Assembly (NCBI RefSeq): GCF_001894865.1
Contig: NZ_BCXA01000018.1
Location: 87,543-151,542, forward strand
Direction: 5' to 3'
Source of the DNA: Rhodococcus maanshanensis NBRC 100610
GTDB taxonomy: Bacteria > Actinomycetota > Actinomycetes > Mycobacteriales > Mycobacteriaceae
Length of the DNA stretch: 64,000 nt
Positions 34,102 to 43,012 of the stretch are shown in pieces; positions within the stretch are counted from its first letter, which is position 1; every line of letters starts with the position of its first letter. The notes beneath the pieces were generated by a model that searched no databases, was not told where the DNA came from, and saw only the letters and a program-made list of their open reading frames with translations. The position numbers and the translations under genes are program-made.

Positions 34102-36243
34102 CTAGGCCTTCAGCGAGGCGGGCGGGGTGAAGCGCTCGCCGTACTTCGCGGCGAGCTCCTCCGCACGCTTGACGAAGCCCTCCTGGCCGCCGGGGTAGCC
34201 GGCGACGAACTGGCTCACGCCACCGGTCCAGGCGGGGTAGCCGATGCCCATGATCGAGCCGATGTTGGCGTCGGCGGTGGACGTGATCACGCCCTCGTCG
34301 AAGCACTTGACCGACTCGATCGCCTCGATGAACAGCATGCGGTCGATCAGGTCCTGGATCGGCGGGGTCACCGAACCCGACTTGAAGTGATCGCGCAGGC
34401 CCTGCCACAGGCCGGTACGCTTGCCGTCCTCGTAGTTGTAGAAGCCGGCACCGCCGAGGCGGCCCTTGCGGTCGTTGCCCTCGACGAGGTAGTTGATGAC
34501 GTCACCGGCCGGATCCGCGGGCAGGGTCTTGCCCTCGGCGATCGCCGCGGCCTTCGACTCCGCCCGGATCTTCTGCATCAGCGTCAGGTTCAGCTCGTCC
34601 GACAGCTGCAGCGGCGCCGCCGGGTAACCGGCCTGCATGCCCGCCTGCTCGATGGTGGCCGGCTCGATGCCCTCGGCAACCATGCCGATGGCCTCGTTGA
34701 CGAAGGTGCCGATGACGCGCGAGGTGAAGAACCCGCGAGAGTCGTTGACCACGATCGGGGTCTTGCGGATGGCCTGCACGAAGTCGAACACCCGCGCCAG
34801 CGCCTCGTCCGAGGTCTTCTCGCCGCGGATGATCTCCACCAGCGGCATCTTGTCGACGGGCGAGAAGAAGTGGATGCCGATGAAGTCCTCGGGACGCTTG
34901 ACGCCGGTCGCCAGGTCGGTGATGGGCAGCGTCGACGTGTTCGACCCCAGCAGGGCGTCGGCGTCGACGATGTCCTCGATCTCCTGGAACACGCTCCGCT
35001 TCAGGTCGGGCGACTCGAAGACGGCCTCGACGACGAAGTCGACGCCCGCGAAGTCGGCCGGGTCCGCGCTCGGCGTGATCAGCGACAGCAGAGCCTTCGA
35101 CTTCTCCTCGGTGGTCTTGCCCCGGGAGAGCGCCTTGGCCTCGATCTTCTCGGAGTACGCCTTGCCCTTCTCGGCGGCCTCGATCGTGACGTCCTTGAGC
35201 ACCACCGGGATTCCGGCCTTGGCACACACGTACGCGATGCCGGCGCCCATCATGCCTGCGCCGAGGACACCGACCTTCTTGATCTCACGCTTGGGGATGT
35301 CCTTCGGGCGCGAGGCACCCGAGCCGATGGCCTGCATGTCGAAGAAGAACGCCTGGATCATGTTCTTCGCGACCTGCCCGGTGACGAGCTTGGTGAAGTA
35401 GCGGGACTCGATGGTCAGCGCGTTGTCGACGTCGACCTGGCTGCCCTCGACCGCGGCGGCCATGATGGCGCGCGGGGCCTCCATCGGCGAGCCCTTGAGG
35501 GTCTTGCGCAGGTTCGCCGGGAAGGCGGGCAGGTTCGCCGCGAACGCCGGGGTGGCGGGGGTGCCACCGGGGATCTTGTAGCCCTTGACGTCCCACGGCT
35601 GCACGCCCGACTCGGGGTTGGCCTTGATCCACGCCTTCGCGGCGGGAACGAGCTCCTCGATGGAGGAGACGACCTCGTCGATGAGGCCGATCTCCTTGGC
35701 CTGCACCGGTCCGCGCTGCTGGCCCTGCAGCAGCAGCTGGGTCAGCGCCGTCATGATGCCGAACATGCGAACCGTGCGGACCACACCGCCGCCGCCGGGC
35801 AGCAGGCCGAGGGTGACCTCGGGCAGACCGATCTTGACGCCCTTGACGTCCGCGGCGATGCGGTGGTGGGTGGCCAGCGCGATCTCGAGGCCGCCACCGA
35901 GCGCGGCACCGTTGATGCAGGTGACGACGGGCTTGCCGAGGGTCTCGAGGCGACGCAGGTCGGCCTTGAGGGTGACACTGTGGTTGAAGATCTGCTCGGC
36001 GTCCGCCGGACCGACCTTGATCATGTTCTTGAGGTCGCCACCGGCGAAGAAGGTCTTCTTGCCCGAGGTGAGGACGACGCCGGTGATGGCGTCCTTCTCC
36101 GCGTACAGCCGGTCGACGGTGGCATTCATGGACGCGATGTAGGCCGCGTTCATGGTGTTCGCGCCCTGGTTGGGGTCGTCGATGGTGAGCACGACGATTC
36201 CGTCGGCGTCCTGCTCCCAGTTGATGATGTTCTGCTCGCTCAC
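34102..36243 (-). CDS. fadB: Multifunctional beta-oxidation protein: enoyl-CoA hydratase/3-hydroxyacyl-CoA dehydrogenase
   Basis: This 713-residue alpha subunit of the fatty acid oxidation complex has an N-terminal crotonase domain (residues 1-190, oxyanion loop GGDLKN, second loop INGAALGGGLE) and a 3-hydroxyacyl-CoA dehydrogenase with the NAD motif GVLGAGMMGAGIAYVCAK near residue 325. The catalytic His is in GIHFFSPVDKMPLVE. A C-terminal dehydrogenase repeat follows. It hydrates enoyl-CoA and oxidises the hydroxyacyl-CoA. The GTG at 36243 has AGGAGA upstream. It follows the thiolase gene by 31 bases, the usual fadA-fadB pair that in mycobacteria forms the trifunctional complex. Length matches mycobacterial FadB. 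Confidence 0.96.
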   Translation of the reverse strand: MSEQNIINWEQDADGIVVLTIDDPNQGANTMNAAYIASMNATVDRLYAEKDAITGVVLTSGKKTFFAGGDLKNMIKVGPADAEQIFNHSVTLKADLRRLETLGKPVVTCINGAALGGGLEIALATHHRIAADVKGVKIGLPEVTLGLLPGGGGVVRTVRMFGIMTALTQLLLQGQQRGPVQAKEIGLIDEVVSSIEELVPAAKAWIKANPESGVQPWDVKGYKIPGGTPATPAFAANLPAFPANLRKTLKGSPMEAPRAIMAAAVEGSQVDVDNALTIESRYFTKLVTGQVAKNMIQAFFFDMQAIGSGASRPKDIPKREIKKVGVLGAGMMGAGIAYVCAKAGIPVVLKDVTIEAAEKGKAYSEKIEAKALSRGKTTEEKSKALLSLITPSADPADFAGVDFVVEAVFESPDLKRSVFQEIEDIVDADALLGSNTSTLPITDLATGVKRPEDFIGIHFFSPVDKMPLVEIIRGEKTSDEALARVFDFVQAIRKTPIVVNDSRGFFTSRVIGTFVNEAIGMVAEGIEPATIEQAGMQAGYPAAPLQLSDELNLTLMQKIRAESKAAAIAEGKTLPADPAGDVINYLVEGNDRKGRLGGAGFYNYEDGKRTGLWQGLRDHFKSGSVTPPIQDLIDRMLFIEAIESVKCFDEGVITSTADANIGSIMGIGYPAWTGGVSQFVAGYPGGQEGFVKRAEELAAKYGERFTPPASLKA

Positions 36244-36274
36244 TGCTTCAAGTCTCCTGGTAGTCCGGGCCGCG

Positions 36275-37489
36275 TCAGACGCGCTCGATGATGGTGGCCA
36301 CGCCCATGCCGCCGCCGATGCACAGGGTGACCAGTGCGTAGCGGGCATTGCGGCGCTCGAGCTCGTCAATCATGGTGCCGGTGATCATCGCGCCGGTGGC
36401 GCCGAGCGGGTGGCCCATGGCGATCGCGCCGCCGTTGACGTTGAGCTTCTCGTCCGGGATGTTCATGTCCTTCTGGAACTTGAGCACCACGGAGGCGAAC
36501 GCCTCATTGATCTCGACGAGGTCCATGTCCTCGATCGTCAGACCGGCAGCGGCCAGGGCCTTCTTGGCCGCAGGCGTCGGGCCGGTGAGCATGATGGTCG
36601 AGTCGGCACCCGAGGTGGCGGTCGCGACGACGCGGGCCCGCGGGGTCATGCCCATGGCCTTGCCCGCCTCCTCGCTGCCGACGAGCAGCAGCGCGGCGCC
36701 GTCGACGATGCCGGAGCTGTTGCCGCCGTGGTGGACGTGGTTGATCTTCTCCACGAAGTGGTACTTCTGCATGGCGACGGCGTCGAAGCCGCCCATCTCG
36801 CCGATCATCGCGAAGGCGGGAGCGAGGCCCGCCAGGCTCTCCACGGTGGTGCCGGGGCGCATGTGCTCGTCGTTGTCGAGGATGGTGATGCCGTTGATGT
36901 CCTTGACCGGGACCACGGACTTGGCGAAGTATCCGCCGGCCCAGGCCTTCGCCGCCAGGTCCTGCGAACGGACCGCGTACGCGTCGACGTCGTCGCGGCT
37001 GAAGCCCTCGATGGTGGCGATCAGGTCGGACGAGATGCCCTGCGGGACGACGTAGTTGTCGTAGTTGGTGGCCGGGTCGTTCACCCAGGGGCCGCCGTCG
37101 CTGCCCATCTTGACGCGCGACATCGACTCGACGCCGCCGGCGATGACCATCTCGTCCCAGCCGGAGCGCACCTTCTGCGCGGCCATGTTCACGGCCTCGA
37201 GGCCGGAGGCGCAGAAGCGGTTGATCTGCACGCCGCCGACGGTGTCGGGCAGGCCGGCGTCGGTGGCGGCGATGCGCGCGATGTCCATGCCCTGGTCGCC
37301 GAGCGGGGAGACCACACCGAGGATCAGGTCCGAGATCCGATCCTCGTCGAGGTCGGGGAAGCGCACGCGCAGCTCGTCGATCAGGCCGGTGACCAGCGAG
37401 ATCGGCTTGACCGAGTGCAGCGAACCGGTCTTCTTTCCTCGGCCACGTGGGGTTCGGATGGCTTCATAAATGAATGCCTCTGTGGTCAC
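36275..37489 (-). CDS. fadA: Acetyl-CoA acyltransferase (thiolase), beta-oxidation
   Basis: This 404-residue thiolase has the catalytic Cys in RFCASGLEA near residue 92, the His in [15 protein letters not shown] near 357, and the second Cys in TLCIGGGMG near 390. It cleaves 3-ketoacyl-CoA with CoA to give acetyl-CoA and is the partner of the fadB product. The GTG at 37489 gives [20 protein letters not shown] at the N-terminus, the expected form for this FadA group; AAGGA lies about ten bases upstream. A KstR-like palindrome lies 131 bases upstream of the start, suggesting control by a TetR-type lipid regulator. Confidence 0.96.
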   Translation of the reverse strand: MTTEAFIYEAIRTPRGRGKKTGSLHSVKPISLVTGLIDELRVRFPDLDEDRISDLILGVVSPLGDQGMDIARIAATDAGLPDTVGGVQINRFCASGLEAVNMAAQKVRSGWDEMVIAGGVESMSRVKMGSDGGPWVNDPATNYDNYVVPQGISSDLIATIEGFSRDDVDAYAVRSQDLAAKAWAGGYFAKSVVPVKDINGITILDNDEHMRPGTTVESLAGLAPAFAMIGEMGGFDAVAMQKYHFVEKINHVHHGGNSSGIVDGAALLLVGSEEAGKAMGMTPRARVVATATSGADSTIMLTGPTPAAKKALAAAGLTIEDMDLVEINEAFASVVLKFQKDMNIPDEKLNVNGGAIAMGHPLGATGAMITGTMIDELERRNARYALVTLCIGGGMGVATIIERV

Positions 37490-37619
37490 TGTGAGGTGTT
37501 CCTTCCTGTGCACGGCTCCGCCGCGTGCGTGGTGTTCGCAATGGCAGTTCAAACGTCATCGCCGAGCGCCGACTCGAGCGGCACCTGGCCCGAGGCATAC
37601 ACCTCGACGCAAGCCATAC

Positions 37620-37633
37620 TAGAACTCGTTTCA
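37620..37633. promoter_or_regulatory. KstR-like palindrome upstream of fadA-fadB
   Basis: The 14 bases TAGAACTCGTTTCA fit the published KstR pattern TNNAACNNGTTNNA exactly, and the outer bases are close to the preferred TAGAAC/GTTCTA. It lies 131 bases before the thiolase start. KstR represses cholesterol and lipid genes in mycolic actinobacteria. Binding by KstR or a related TetR protein is inference. Confidence 0.5.
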
Positions 37634-37769
37634 GAATTGGGTCTAGGACCGAACCGAGCGGGCTCTGTGACCGTTGCGATCGTCACGGCGGGCCGGGGTC
37701 GGGGCCCGTTCTAGTGAGACGGCTCGACCCGGCCCGCCCGCGAGGCTCGGGCCAGCCCGCCGGCGAGGC

Positions 37770-38408
37770 TCAACCCAGCCCGGCCTGGCGCGCCCGCACG
37801 ATGGCAGCGGACCGATCCGGCACCCCGAGCTTGGTCAGGATGTTGGAGATGTGGTTGCGCACCGTCTTCGGGCTCAGCACCAGGCGCCGGGAGATCGTCG
37901 CGGTGTCGTGCCCGCCCGCCACCAGGTCGAGCACCTCACGCTCCCGGTCGGTCAGCTCGGGGAACACGGTCGGCGCGAGGCTCCTGGAGGCCGCCATGAA
38001 TCCAAGCGCACGCTCGGCCACCGCCGCGCCGAGGAGCAGCTCGCCGTTCGCGACCGCCCGGATGGCCCGCTCCACCTCGTCCGGGACCGCGCCCTTGACC
38101 AGGTAGCCCCTTGCCCCCGCACGCATCGACGCGACGATCGACTCGTCGTCCTCGTGCATCGTCACCATCAGCACCCGCAACGCCGGGAACCGCGAGACCA
38201 GGTCCCGCGTCGTCTCGACGCCGGAACGATCGCCGAGTTCGAGGTCCATCAGCACCACATCGACGTCGGCCGTCACCAGCGCCGTCGCCTCGGCCGACGA
38301 ACTGGCCTCGGCGACCACCTCGATGCCGTCGAGCGTGGAGAGCAGCGCCACCATCCCCAGCCGGAAGACGGGGTGGTCGTCGACGACGGCGACGCGGATG
38401 GCGGTCAT
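37770..38408 (-). CDS. LuxR-type two-component response regulator
   Basis: This 212-residue response regulator has a receiver domain with VVDDHPVFRLGM at the start, the phosphorylated Asp in VVLMDLEL near residue 53, and Lys in YLVKG near 104. A NarL-type helix-turn-helix follows: LTDREREVLDLVAGG and SPKTVRNHISNILTKLG near 150-190. The ATG at 38408 overlaps the stop codon of the histidine kinase gene (ATGA), so kinase and regulator are translationally coupled and should be partners. Target genes are not evident; the membrane protein gene upstream of the kinase is one candidate. Confidence 0.95.
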   Translation of the reverse strand: MTAIRVAVVDDHPVFRLGMVALLSTLDGIEVVAEASSSAEATALVTADVDVVLMDLELGDRSGVETTRDLVSRFPALRVLMVTMHEDDESIVASMRAGARGYLVKGAVPDEVERAIRAVANGELLLGAAVAERALGFMAASRSLAPTVFPELTDREREVLDLVAGGHDTATISRRLVLSPKTVRNHISNILTKLGVPDRSAAIVRARQAGLG

Positions 38409-40378
38409 GATGCGGTCAACGGTAGCCGCGCGGTGACCCTGGTGCCGTGCGGGTGCACCGAGTCGATGACCAGCGTGCCGCCCAGCTCGCCCGCCCGCTC
38501 CCGCATCGAGCGGGTCCCGACGCCCGCCTCCCGGCCCGCGTCGAAGCCACTCCCACCGTCCCGGATCGTGACGGTCAGCTGACGGCCACCGGACTCCGTT
38601 GCGGCACAGACCGCCTCGACCCGGCATCCGTCGGCACCGCTGTGCCGCCTCGCGTTCGAGACGGCCTCCACCACGATTCCGTATGCGGCCGCGCCCGCGT
38701 ACGGGTCCACCCGCGCGGGCAGCTGCGCGCGCACGTCCAGCGCGAACCCGCCGCGGGCGTGCTGGACGGCCAGTTCCTCCAGCGCGGCGGCCAGGCCCAG
38801 CTCGTCCAGGATCGGGGGGAAGAGGTTGCGGGACAACGACCGGACGCCGTCGACCTGGTGGTCGAGCTGGACCTGCAGCGACTCCAGCAGCCGCACCGCC
38901 GCGTCCGAATCGGTGCGCAGCAGGTTCCTGACCCCCTGCAGCCCGAGCCGGATGCCGGCGAGGGACGGCCCGAGACCGTCGTGCAGCTCCCGCCGGATCA
39001 CCCGGCGCTCCTCCAGCCGCACCGTGGACAGCCGCTCCCGCGCGGCGTCGAGATCCTGCGTCGCCTGCACCAACACCAGTCCGGCGGCGACCACCGAGGC
39101 CAACTCGTCCAAGGACTTCCGGCTCCGCGACCCGAGGGTCTCCCCCGGCGGGGCGGTCACCGTCAACCGGCCGACCTGGGCGCCGCGGTGGATCAGTTCG
39201 ACCGTGGTCGGGTGGCCCGTCGGGTTGCCGAAGCTCGCGACGGGGTCGGTGTCGTCCGAACGCCAGACCGACACCGATTCCAGGCGCAGCGCGACCGCCA
39301 CACCTGCGGCGAGCTCGGAGACGAGGTCCTCGGGCGTCTCCGCCTCCGCGAACCGCGCCCCGAGGCGACGCACCGCCCTGGCCGGGTCGCGGCCTTCCCC
39401 GTACACGAGGTCGTGCACGCGGCGCTGCAGCCACATCCGGGACGGTTGCACAGCGACGGCAACGGCTCCGGCCGCCACGGCCTGTGCGAGCACCGAGTCC
39501 GCGGCGGGCAGCAGCCGGGCCAGCGCCGTGGCCACCACCACGTACAGCGCGAGGAGAGCGACGGTGAGGGTGCCCGCGAGCACAGCGCGGCTGACCGCGA
39601 GGTCGAGTCCCCACATCCGTTGCCGCAGAATCGAGACCAGGATCGCCGCCGGATAGAACGCCTGCACCGCCAGGTGGATCAGCGGGGTGAGCATCCACAG
39701 GCTGGGCCACGTCGGCGGCAGCGCGAGCGGAACGAACGAGAGCGCCATCAGCACGGTGCCCAGGCACAGCCAGCCCAGCCCGACCCGCTCGTCCACCGGT
39801 CCCCGCCGCCACCGCCACGCGGCGTCGGCCGCGGCGAGCAGGCCCACGGTCACCACCGGTGCGATCAACCAGATCTGCGCGATGTCGGTGTAGGTGCGGG
39901 CCACGAAGTACCAGACGATGGTCGCGGTGCCGAGGAGCAGGCCTGCGCGGGCCACCGGCTCCAGCCGGTGGTCGCGGATCAGCCAGGGGATCACCAGGAA
40001 CAGCGCCAAGGTGCCGGGGATCCAGGCGGTGTTCTGCAGCGGCTCGATCGCCGCGACCGCGGGCAGCCCGGGCCGGACCAGCGCCAGCTGGGTGTAGCCG
40101 TAGCTGAACGCGGCCAGCCCCACCCCGATCCCGGTGAGCCCGAGGATGATCGGCACCGGATGCACCCGCCGCGCGAGCACCACCCCGGCGACCGTGCCGT
40201 AGACGCCCGCGCCGAGCAGGTCGACGAGGAAGAACAGCTGGTCGGCGTCGAGGGTCGGCTCTGCGGCGACGAACGCCACCAGCGCCAGCACCCCCAGCAG
40301 CCAGGACGTGAACGCGAGCACGCCGGCGGGCACCGGCCATCCGCCGGTGCCCGCCGACCCCCCACTTCGCTCGCTCAA
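38405..40378 (-). CDS. Membrane sensor histidine kinase (NarL/DesK class)
   Basis: This 657-residue kinase has an N-terminal half with about 10 hydrophobic segments (residues 20-320), a GAF-like region (about 350-440), the HisKA_3 phosphoacceptor His in RRELHDGLGPSLAG near 463, and a HATPase domain with VEAVSNARRHSGA and IRDGGSGFD. The start is inferred to be the TTG at 40378 because AGGAGG lies five bases upstream; no ATG or GTG nearby has a comparable site. The many-helix sensor suggests a membrane or membrane-soluble signal. It shares an ATGA overlap with its response regulator and is separated from the next upstream gene by a strong hairpin. Confidence 0.9.
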   Translation of the reverse strand: MSERSGGSAGTGGWPVPAGVLAFTSWLLGVLALVAFVAAEPTLDADQLFFLVDLLGAGVYGTVAGVVLARRVHPVPIILGLTGIGVGLAAFSYGYTQLALVRPGLPAVAAIEPLQNTAWIPGTLALFLVIPWLIRDHRLEPVARAGLLLGTATIVWYFVARTYTDIAQIWLIAPVVTVGLLAAADAAWRWRRGPVDERVGLGWLCLGTVLMALSFVPLALPPTWPSLWMLTPLIHLAVQAFYPAAILVSILRQRMWGLDLAVSRAVLAGTLTVALLALYVVVATALARLLPAADSVLAQAVAAGAVAVAVQPSRMWLQRRVHDLVYGEGRDPARAVRRLGARFAEAETPEDLVSELAAGVAVALRLESVSVWRSDDTDPVASFGNPTGHPTTVELIHRGAQVGRLTVTAPPGETLGSRSRKSLDELASVVAAGLVLVQATQDLDAARERLSTVRLEERRVIRRELHDGLGPSLAGIRLGLQGVRNLLRTDSDAAVRLLESLQVQLDHQVDGVRSLSRNLFPPILDELGLAAALEELAVQHARGGFALDVRAQLPARVDPYAGAAAYGIVVEAVSNARRHSGADGCRVEAVCAATESGGRQLTVTIRDGGSGFDAGREAGVGTRSMRERAGELGGTLVIDSVHPHGTRVTARLPLTAS

Positions 40379-40407
40379 CCGTTCCTCCTCGTATGCGCCT
40401 CCGGCGT

Positions 40408-40451
40408 CTGTGAGTCCTTCTGGTCCGCTGACGGGCCAGAAGGACTCACAG
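40408..40451. terminator. Long perfect hairpin before the kinase gene
   Basis: Arms CTGTGAGTCCTTCTGG (40408-40423) and CCAGAAGGACTCACAG (40436-40451) form a 16-bp perfect stem with a 12-base loop. It lies 20 bases after the end of the minus-strand membrane protein gene and 30 bases before the kinase start. The outer eight bases match the hairpin at 50810-50853. Confidence 0.8.
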
Positions 40452-40470
40452 TCCGGGGGCCCATTCTGGG

Positions 40471-41166
40471 TCACGCCCGCGCGGAACGCCCCGAGAGCCA
40501 CAGCCCGACCGCGCACACCAGCACCCAGACCGGCCCGGTGAATCCCGCCATGTACTGCAGCGGGGAGATGCCGAACAGCGCCGTGACCGTGCCGAGCACC
40601 GCGCTCGTCCAGCCGATCCATCGCGGCAGCGCGCCGTGTCGCAGCGAGGCCGCCGCGACCGCGAGCGCACTGATGCCCGCGCCAGCCCACAGCCACGGGA
40701 TGGTGCCCATCCAGTGCGCCCCGAAGGCCGCGAACTCCGGCAGCAACTGGTCACCCTCGCCGAGCCCGAACACGAGCTCGGTGGTCAGGCCGGTGCCGAT
40801 CAGACAGGCGGCCGACGTGAGGATCAGTCCGCCCGCCGCGACCTGCGGCAGCAGGCTGTGCGGGTCGAGGCCGCCCGCGAGCCGGCGACACAGCCCGGCG
40901 GCGAAGACCAGCAGCAGCAGCGCCGCCACGTTCATGGCCACGTGCTCGGTCAGGATCAGGGCCCGCTCCTCGGCCATCCTGTCCATCATGGCGACCGCGT
41001 TGCCCACGACACCCTCGTCCATGGTGGCGGAGAGGCTGGTGCTCGCCTGCATGCCGACGATCCCGGCGAGACCGGCGACCGCACCGGTCACCGCCCACCA
41101 CGACGACGGTCCACGCCGGTCGGCCACGTCGGCCTGGCGCCCCTCCGCGGGAATGGTGGTACTCAT
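40471..41166 (-). CDS. Multi-pass membrane protein of unknown function
   Basis: This 231-residue protein has about six hydrophobic segments, including WAVTGAVAGLAGIVGM, HVAMNVAALLLLVFAAGL, and two near the C-terminus ending in VWVLVCAVGLWL. A DUF4386-like style is possible but not secure. The start at 41166 has GGAGGAG seven bases upstream. It lies upstream of the kinase/regulator genes on the same strand but behind a terminator-like hairpin, so it is probably a separate unit. Acidic and Met-rich loops follow the first helix (ATMDEGVVGNAVAMMDRM). No catalytic motif is seen. Confidence 0.75.
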   Translation of the reverse strand: MSTTIPAEGRQADVADRRGPSSWWAVTGAVAGLAGIVGMQASTSLSATMDEGVVGNAVAMMDRMAEERALILTEHVAMNVAALLLLVFAAGLCRRLAGGLDPHSLLPQVAAGGLILTSAACLIGTGLTTELVFGLGEGDQLLPEFAAFGAHWMGTIPWLWAGAGISALAVAAASLRHGALPRWIGWTSAVLGTVTALFGISPLQYMAGFTGPVWVLVCAVGLWLSGRSARA

Positions 41167-41290
41167 CTGCACGCTCCTCCGGTTCTGTCCCGACCGTTTC
41201 GACTGCAGACGAGGATGGTGCGCCCGGTGTCCCGACCACCAGGGACAACCGACCCGAACCGTCGGGAATTACGCACGGACAACGGCCAGT

Positions 41291-41875
41291 TCAGGAACCG
41301 GTCTGCTTCTGGCGCTGGCGATAGGCGCGCATGGAGACCTGGGAGCCGCATCCGGGACTGCAGTAGCGGGCCGCCCGGTTGCGGGTCCGATCAACGAAGC
41401 CGAAATGGCACGGTGGGTTGCAGCACGCCTTGATCCGCGTCCAGTCGCCGCTCTGCGCCACCTCGGTCACCGCGGCGAGTACGGTGCCCAAAGCGCCAGG
41501 GACACCGGTGGATCCGGCGCCGAGCCGTGCCGACACCGCGGTGATGACCGTGGTCAGGGGATAGCGGGTGCCGGCCTGCCGGAGATACCTCTCCGCGTCG
41601 CCGATCCTGGCGCCGTCGACCGTGGGGTCACCCGCATGTGCCAGGAACACCGTGACCAACGCATCGCGAAGCTCTCGTGCGGCCGCGGCATCCGAGTCGG
41701 TCACGACCGTGGCAGTGGTGAGCAGGTCCTGCTCGACCGCCCAGTCGGCGAAGCCCGCGGCCGTGCCGAAGACCTCGATGTTCCCCGCGCCGTCCGCTCG
41801 GGTGTTCACGAACCGCAAAACCACATCGGCGGCGTCAGGGCGGCTCCGCGTCGGCGATCCGTGCACTGCGTCCAT
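41291..41875 (-). CDS. CGNR zinc finger regulator (ABATE domain)
   Basis: This 194-residue protein has an N-terminal ABATE-like domain (VLRFVNTRADG) and a C-terminal CGNR-type zinc finger with CCNPPC and YCSPGCGSQVSMRAYRQR, the latter replacing the usual CGNR box with CGSQ. These proteins are treated as DNA-binding regulators. The ATG at 41875 is preferred over a GTG at 41890. It diverges from an SDR gene, and a TAAC-N2-GTTA palindrome lies between them, a common layout in which the regulator controls its neighbour. Confidence 0.8.
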   Translation of the reverse strand: MDAVHGSPTRSRPDAADVVLRFVNTRADGAGNIEVFGTAAGFADWAVEQDLLTTATVVTDSDAAAARELRDALVTVFLAHAGDPTVDGARIGDAERYLRQAGTRYPLTTVITAVSARLGAGSTGVPGALGTVLAAVTEVAQSGDWTRIKACCNPPCHFGFVDRTRNRAARYCSPGCGSQVSMRAYRQRQKQTGS

Positions 41876-41954
41876 CCCCACACGATACACAGCGATATGT
41901 CCATACCAAGGATAGCCGCAACATCAGAACGAATCCGGCCTTGTTGTTGCGTTC

Positions 41955-41964
41955 TAACGTGTTA
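41955..41964. promoter_or_regulatory. TAAC-N2-GTTA palindrome in a divergent promoter
   Basis: The perfect palindrome TAACGTGTTA lies ten bases before the ATG of the SDR gene and 80 bases before the CGNR gene start. It is a candidate operator for the CGNR protein. Its closeness to the ATG means a bound protein would block translation initiation signals or a leaderless start. Confidence 0.4.
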
Positions 41965-41974
41965 CGGTCACAAC

Positions 41975-42811
41975 ATGACTACTTCAGTGAACACGTCACC
42001 CGTTTGGTTTGTCACCGGTGCTTCCTCGGGTATCGGGCGCGAGCTCGTGCGCCACGCCCTGGAGGCGGGCGAAGCGGTCGCTGCGGTGGCACGGCGCACC
42101 GCCGCCCTCGACGAGCTGGGCGAGCACGACCAGTTGCTCAGGATCGATGCCGACGTGCGCGACGAGGCCGCCGTGCGGACAGCGGTCGAGCAGACGGTTG
42201 CGCGGTTCGGACGTATCGATGTCGTGGCGAACAACGCCGGCTACGGACTCTTCGGCGCGGTCGAGGAAGCGGACGACGCTCAGGCCCGGGCGATCTTCGA
42301 CACCAACGTCTTCGGCGTGCTGAACGTGCTCCGCGCGACATTGCCCGTGCTGCGGGGCCAGCGGTCCGGGCACATCCTGCAGGGCTCGTCCTACTACGGC
42401 CAGACCGCGGACCCAGGAGTCGGCCTGCTCGCGGCGACGAAATACGCCGTTGAGGGGCTCACCGACGCGCTTGTCGCCGAGGTGGCTCCGCTCGGCATCA
42501 AGGTGACCCTCGTCCAACCCGCACTGACCGCGACCCCGTTCCTGGGCAATCTCGACGCAGCCAGCGTGACGCATGCCGACTACGACCAGACGGTCCGCGC
42601 GGTGCAGCAGGCCATCGGGGCACTGCCGGGGTCGGCGTTCTCCGGCGTGGACCGCGTTGCGGCCGGCATCCGCGCCGCCGTGGCAGGCGATAACCCTCCG
42701 CTACGTCTGGCGTTGGGTGCCGCGGGCGCCGAGGCCATGCGCTCCGCGCTCAACGCGCGCATCGCCGAACTCGACGAATGGGCCGCCGTCACGCAGGCCG
42801 TCGACGCCTGA
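41975..42811 (+). CDS. SDR-family protein with Leu in place of the catalytic Tyr
   Basis: This 278-residue protein has TGASSGIGREL near residues 14-24 and NNAGYGLFG near 88-96, both typical of classical SDRs. The Ser is present in QGSSYYGQ, but the Y-x-x-x-K motif reads LAATK, with Leu152 and Lys156. The codon is CTC, so no single-base error gives Tyr. A Tyr occurs one residue after the Lys, not at the catalytic position. Relatives of this kind (oxidoreductase of the BKR family) often keep Tyr, so this copy may be altered in function. It diverges from the CGNR regulator gene and is followed by a hairpin. Confidence 0.85.
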   Translation: MTTSVNTSPVWFVTGASSGIGRELVRHALEAGEAVAAVARRTAALDELGEHDQLLRIDADVRDEAAVRTAVEQTVARFGRIDVVANNAGYGLFGAVEEADDAQARAIFDTNVFGVLNVLRATLPVLRGQRSGHILQGSSYYGQTADPGVGLLAATKYAVEGLTDALVAEVAPLGIKVTLVQPALTATPFLGNLDAASVTHADYDQTVRAVQQAIGALPGSAFSGVDRVAAGIRAAVAGDNPPLRLALGAAGAEAMRSALNARIAELDEWAAVTQAVDA

Positions 42812-42848
42812 GCACCCCGTCGACCACCCGCGACACGATCGGGCAGAG

Positions 42849-42889
42849 GGCGGGCCACACGGCTGACGTGCGACGCCGCGTGGCCCGCC
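42849..42889 (+). terminator. Hairpin after the SDR gene
   Basis: Arms GGCGGGCCAC (42849-42858) and GTGGCCCGCC (42880-42889) form a perfect 10-bp stem with a 21-base loop. It lies 38 bases after the SDR gene and before the desaturase promoter. Confidence 0.6.
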
Positions 42890-43012
42890 GCCGAATCTGC
42901 AGCTTTCCTGGAAGTGTCGCGACGCGCGGTGTTCAATAGGGCCTGGACAACCGCGGGCATCGCCGCGGGCCAGGTACTGGTTCTCGAGGTTCTTCCTTCC
43001 CAAGGAGTTCTC

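Noticed and set aside
34387..36291. A 634-residue plus-strand frame opposite fadB
   Set aside because: It mirrors fadB codons; fadB has full catalytic motifs.
38447..41974. Very long plus-strand open frame over the two-component genes
   Set aside because: It is an antisense frame of GC-rich coding DNA; composition is Arg/His/Gln-rich without motifs. Only its last part, from 41975, is a real SDR gene.
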